DNA from: Actinomadura formosensis NBRC 14204
Lineage (GTDB): Bacteria; Actinomycetota; Actinomycetes; Streptosporangiales; Streptosporangiaceae
DNA length: 44,753 nt
Assembly (NCBI RefSeq): GCF_001552155.1
Contig: NZ_BCQQ01000046.1
Coordinates: forward strand, 1 to 44,753
Direction: 5' to 3'
Shown: in pieces, positions 41,724 to 44,753 of the stretch
Position numbering within the stretch: the stretch's first letter is position 1
How the letters are laid out: each line of letters begins with the position of its first letter
Program-made: the position numbers and the translations under genes
Notes under the pieces: generated by a model
The model's database searches: none
The model's input: only the letters and a program-made list of their open reading frames with translations
What the model was told of the DNA's origin: nothing

Positions 41724-42542
41724 ATGGGACAGCCTGCGGCGTACAACGTCCTTCGGGGTTCCACTACGGGGAACCTCATTCTCGCATCCGACTTCTCCGC
41801 CACCACGGGCCGAACCGTGGGATCCTTCAGCGACCTGATCCCCAAGGTCGAGACCGGCTGCGCCGTCTGGGAGACCGCGCCTCCCGACCCCGCCGACAAG
41901 ACGGCGCGCGACCACCTGGACCGCTGGACCGCCGACGTCCGCGCGTCGGGGCACAGGGTGACCGCCGTGCTGGGCTACTGCGTCGGCAGCGTGTTCGCGG
42001 CGGGCCTCGCGGCGCGCGTCGCCACCTGGCAGGACGCCCCGCGGCTGATCGTGTTCGACCCGGAGCGCCCGCACCCGGAGCTGCTGCACCGGCACTACTG
42101 CGACGCGATCGGCGCGCTGGCCGGGTTCTTGCGGCCGGGCCGGGCCGACGCGGCCCGCGCCGACGGCGACCGGGCCTTGCATGAGATATCTAACATGCCG
42201 GATCTGGCCGTCGCGCTGAGCGATCTGGTCGTCGCCTACGGCGAACCGGCCCTCACCGGTGTCGGGCTCGCCGCGGACCGCACCGCCGAGCTGCTCGGCG
42301 GCTTCCGCGCCTTCCTGTCCTACCTGGTGTCGGCCGCCGAGCTCGACCCGCGCGAGGGCTGGGCCACCGCGACCGCCATCACCTCGGCGACTCAGCACAA
42401 CGGCCTCAACACCCTGCCGCCCGGCGAGCGGGACGGCACCGTCGCGCGGGAGATCGTCTTCGACCTGCCGCACGCCGAACTGCTGCGCGACGCGAACGTC
42501 GTGGCGGCCGTCAGCGACCTGCTCGGGGAGGTGGACCGGTGA
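41724..42542 (+). CDS. Alpha/beta hydrolase (thioesterase-like) with Cys nucleophile
   Basis: 272 residues from ATG 41724 (AAGAGGGGAC upstream). The nucleophile elbow reads TAVLGYCVGSVFAAGLAARV, a G-x-C-x-G in place of the usual G-x-S-x-G. An Asp follows in RLIVFDPERPHPELL and a likely catalytic His in FDLPHAELLRD at the C-terminus, where thioesterases carry GxHxxL. The length fits a type II-like thioesterase. Its stop overlaps the NRPS start by 4 nt, so it is co-translated with the synthetase and likely unloads, edits or cyclises carrier-bound peptides. Thioesterase domains with Cys instead of Ser are known in some NRPS pathways that make strained rings. Alternatively it may be a degenerate hydrolase. 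Confidence 0.72.
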   Translation: MGQPAAYNVLRGSTTGNLILASDFSATTGRTVGSFSDLIPKVETGCAVWETAPPDPADKTARDHLDRWTADVRASGHRVTAVLGYCVGSVFAAGLAARVATWQDAPRLIVFDPERPHPELLHRHYCDAIGALAGFLRPGRADAARADGDRALHEISNMPDLAVALSDLVVAYGEPALTGVGLAADRTAELLGGFRAFLSYLVSAAELDPREGWATATAITSATQHNGLNTLPPGERDGTVAREIVFDLPHAELLRDANVVAAVSDLLGEVDR

Positions 42543-44753
42543 CCGCGCCCGTCCAGAACGCGCCCGCCGCACGGCCCGCCACCGTCCGGGAAGAGGCACT
42601 GTGGCTCCTCGACCGGATGGTCCCGGGCGTGCCCAACAACCTGGCTTTCGCCTTCTGCGCCGAGGGACGGATTTCGCTGCCCGCCGTCCGCGCCGCGCTC
42701 ATGGCGTTGCTGCGCCGCCACGAGTCGCTGCGCACCGGCTACCGCGCCGAGGGCGCGAAGCTGACCCGCACGGTCCTGCCGGTGGAGGAGGCCGACGCCC
42801 CCGAGGTGCTTCGGCTGACGTCCGCAGGGGGCGAACCGGAGGACGAGTTCGCGCCGTTCGTCGCGCGGCCCTTCGAGATGACCGGCGCGCCGCTGCTGCG
42901 GGCGGGCCTGCTGGTCGGGCCGGACGGCGACGCCCTGTGCTTCGTCGTCCACCATCTGGTCTTCGACGCCACGTCCATCCCGGTGTTCGTCGAGGAGTTC
43001 GCCGCCGCCTACGAGTGCCTGGCCGCCGGGCGGCCGCTCCCGCCGGCGCTGGCCGCCGTGGCGCCCGCGCTGCCCGACCCGCCGGTCCGGGCGAAGAGCG
43101 AGGAGTACTGGCGGGAACAGCTGGCTGGGCACGCCGCCGCGCCCGCCGCGCTGCGCTGCGGGCGCGCCGACGTCCCGGCGCCGACGCTGGCCGGTGACCA
43201 CCTGGTCCGGGCGCTGCCGGAGTCCGCGGTCGCGGCCGTCCGCCGTCTCCAGCGCACGGTCCGCGCGCCGGAGACGGTCGTGCTGCTGGCGGCCTACCTG
43301 CTGATGCTCGACGCGCACGGTGCCGGGCCCGACCTCGTCGTCGGCGTCCCGGCCAACATCCGGCCGCAGGACGCGCCTCGCGCCATCGGCTACCACATCA
43401 ACGTGCTGCCCCTGCGGATGCGGCTCGACCCGGGCGAGAGCGTCCGGGACTTCGTGCGCCGCACCCGCGACGGGTACTTCGACGCGCTGACGCACGCCGA
43501 CGTCCCGGTCGACGAGCTGACCCGCCGCACCCGCCGCACCGGCGACACCTGGCGGAACATGCTTTTCCAGCACGCCTTCAACTACGTGGAGGGCTTCGGC
43601 GTCCCGGCGTTCGCGCTGGCCGGCACCAAGGCCGAGCCGCTGCACCTGGAGAACGGCTCGGCGAAATTCGACCTGGAGTTCTTCGTCATGTCCGCCCCGG
43701 ACGGCATCCGAATCCGCGTGGTCTACCGCTCGGAGCTGTTCGATCGGGACGACGTCGAGCTGATGTACGAGCGCTTCGAGCACCTGTTGCTCGCGCTGGA
43801 GAGCGACCCGGACGCCGCCGTCGGCGCCCTGCGGGCGTGGGGCGAGCGCGACCGGTCCGTCATCGGCGCGGCCAACGACACCGCCGCGGACGACGCCCCC
43901 GCCGTGCTCACCTCCGTGCATGCCCGCGCCGCCGCCGACCCGGCGGCGACCGCCCTGGTCGACGGCGACCGTGTGGTCACCAGGGGCGGGCTCTGGACGG
44001 CCGCGCTCGCAGTCCGCGACGCGCTGGACGGTGCCGGGCCGGGCGACATCGTCGCGGTCGCGGCCCCTCGCGGCCCCGAACTGGCGGCGGCCGTCCTGGG
44101 CGTGTGGCTGACGGGCGCCGCCTACCTGCCGCTCGACCCCGACCACCCCGCCTCCCGGCTCGCCTACCAGGTCGACGACTCCGGCGCCGGGACGCTGCTG
44201 TGGTCTGGGAAGCGGCCGGACGTCGAGGTCCCGCGCGCGGTGGAGGTGCCGCCGGTCCCAGCGACGGGCACGCCCGGCCCTGTCCCGGACGAGGACCCGG
44301 ACGCGCTCGCCTACCTGATGTACACCTCGGGTTCGACGGGACGCCCGAAGGGCACCCTCGTCGGCCGCCGCGCGCTGGCGAACCTCGTCGCGCACTTCGC
44401 GGACGAGCTCGGCGCGGGCGACGGTTACGCGATGGTCTGGCTGACCACGTTCGCCTTCGACATCTCCGGCCTCGAGCTGCTGGTGCCGCTCGCCTCGGGA
44501 GGTCACGTCGTGGTCGCGCCCGACGAGGCGCGGCTGAACGGCCGGGCCCTCGCCGACCTCCTCACCCGGCACCAGGCCGACGCCGTCCAGGCGACGCCCA
44601 CTACCTGGCGGGCCGTGCTGGACGACGCGGGCCAGGCCCTCGGCGGACGGCAGGCGCTGTGCGGCGGCGAACCGCCGCCGCCCGAGCTGGCCCGCCGCCT
44701 CCTCGACACCGGCTGCGAGCTGCACCACGTCTACGGCCCGACCGAGACGACGA
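42539..44753 (+). CDS. Non-ribosomal peptide synthetase, C-A (start; truncated by window end)
   Basis: 738 codons visible from GTG 42539. The condensation domain (~1-430) begins ATVREEALWLLDRMVPG and carries CFVVHHLVFDATS, an HHxxxD motif with Ala replacing the final Gly, then GVPANIRPQDAPRAIGYHIN and NMLFQHAFNYVEGFGVP. The adenylation domain starts near 450: AAYLPLDPDHPASRLAYQVD, core A3 LMYTSGSTGRPKGTL, A4 FAFDISGLELLVPLA, and A5 VYGPTETT at the very end. Mapping onto GrsA pocket positions gives D235-I236-L239-Q278-L299-G301-V322, close to the DILQLGL pattern of glycine-activating domains. Positions 330 and 331, the T domain and further modules lie outside the window. Confidence 0.93.
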   Translation, partial: MTAPVQNAPAARPATVREEALWLLDRMVPGVPNNLAFAFCAEGRISLPAVRAALMALLRRHESLRTGYRAEGAKLTRTVLPVEEADAPEVLRLTSAGGEPEDEFAPFVARPFEMTGAPLLRAGLLVGPDGDALCFVVHHLVFDATSIPVFVEEFAAAYECLAAGRPLPPALAAVAPALPDPPVRAKSEEYWREQLAGHAAAPAALRCGRADVPAPTLAGDHLVRALPESAVAAVRRLQRTVRAPETVVLLAAYLLMLDAHGAGPDLVVGVPANIRPQDAPRAIGYHINVLPLRMRLDPGESVRDFVRRTRDGYFDALTHADVPVDELTRRTRRTGDTWRNMLFQHAFNYVEGFGVPAFALAGTKAEPLHLENGSAKFDLEFFVMSAPDGIRIRVVYRSELFDRDDVELMYERFEHLLLALESDPDAAVGALRAWGERDRSVIGAANDTAADDAPAVLTSVHARAAADPAATALVDGDRVVTRGGLWTAALAVRDALDGAGPGDIVAVAAPRGPELAAAVLGVWLTGAAYLPLDPDHPASRLAYQVDDSGAGTLLWSGKRPDVEVPRAVEVPPVPATGTPGPVPDEDPDALAYLMYTSGSTGRPKGTLVGRRALANLVAHFADELGAGDGYAMVWLTTFAFDISGLELLVPLASGGHVVVAPDEARLNGRALADLLTRHQADAVQATPTTWRAVLDDAGQALGGRQALCGGEPPPPELARRLLDTGCELHHVYGPTETT

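Noticed and set aside
42392..44728. A 778-codon open frame on the minus strand under the NRPS
   Set aside because: Its product is an Arg/Gly/Asp-rich repeat-like string with no domain, while the plus strand encodes a clear C-A synthetase; it is an antisense shadow of high-GC codon bias.
1..44753. CRISPR arrays, tRNA or rRNA genes
   Set aside because: Reading both strands I found no regularly spaced repeats and no cloverleaf with tRNA-conserved arms. The 13322-13382 palindrome lacks a T-loop/anticodon layout and a CCA-ready acceptor.

Overview
The window is high-GC actinomycete DNA, probably a filamentous soil type such as a Streptosporangiales or Streptomyces relative. The evidence is GC-rich codon use, many GTG starts, a LuxR-LAL regulator, actinobacterial IS families and the start of a non-ribosomal peptide synthetase (NRPS) cluster. 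Two parts meet near base 33,050: an insertion-scarred accessory (defence-type) island on the left and a biosynthetic gene cluster on the right.

Left island, 1-33,040. A dead IS3 element and integrase scraps border a two-gene unit on the minus strand: a ~1,750-residue protein (phosphotransferase-like domain, P-loop NTPase, long helical repeats) and a four-helix S-4TM-type membrane effector. Bases 8,500-16,340 hold nested transposons. An IS5/IS427-like element (TGA duplication) sits at the tip of another IS and is split by a 4.56-kb IS4-family transposon with 17-bp inverted ends and a perfect 9-bp target duplication. That transposon carries two passenger genes (an AlbA_2/Schlafen-type protein and a small winged-helix-like protein), an intrinsic terminator and a three-way-junction palindrome. 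Its own transposase is split by an intact IS630 element. Next come a small membrane peptide with an HTH/coiled-coil partner, a YgjP-like metallopeptidase with an OLD-type ATPase-TOPRIM nuclease, a TIGR02391-like gene on a leaderless promoter, a zinc-cluster coiled-coil protein, an ISAs1 element, and a three-gene operon (TerB-domain protein, BrxC/BrxD-like ATPase, helicase fused to a DEDDh exonuclease). An IS5 scrap, an HTH protein and a broken tyrosine integrase close the island.

Right cluster, 33,050-44,753. It holds a flavin reductase, a LAL regulator, a luciferase-like monooxygenase, a 14-TM exporter, a TetR regulator with a clear operator, an SDR oxidoreductase, a small beta-rich protein, an alpha/beta hydrolase with a Cys nucleophile, and an NRPS that runs off the window. 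The visible A-domain pocket residues (D-I-L-Q-L-G-V) resemble the glycine code. A CCCCTA(T/C) heptamer is repeated upstream of three transcription units and may be the binding site of the LAL activator. The monooxygenase and flavin reductase plausibly form a two-component oxygenase for a peptide built by the NRPS, with the MFS/TetR pair handling export.
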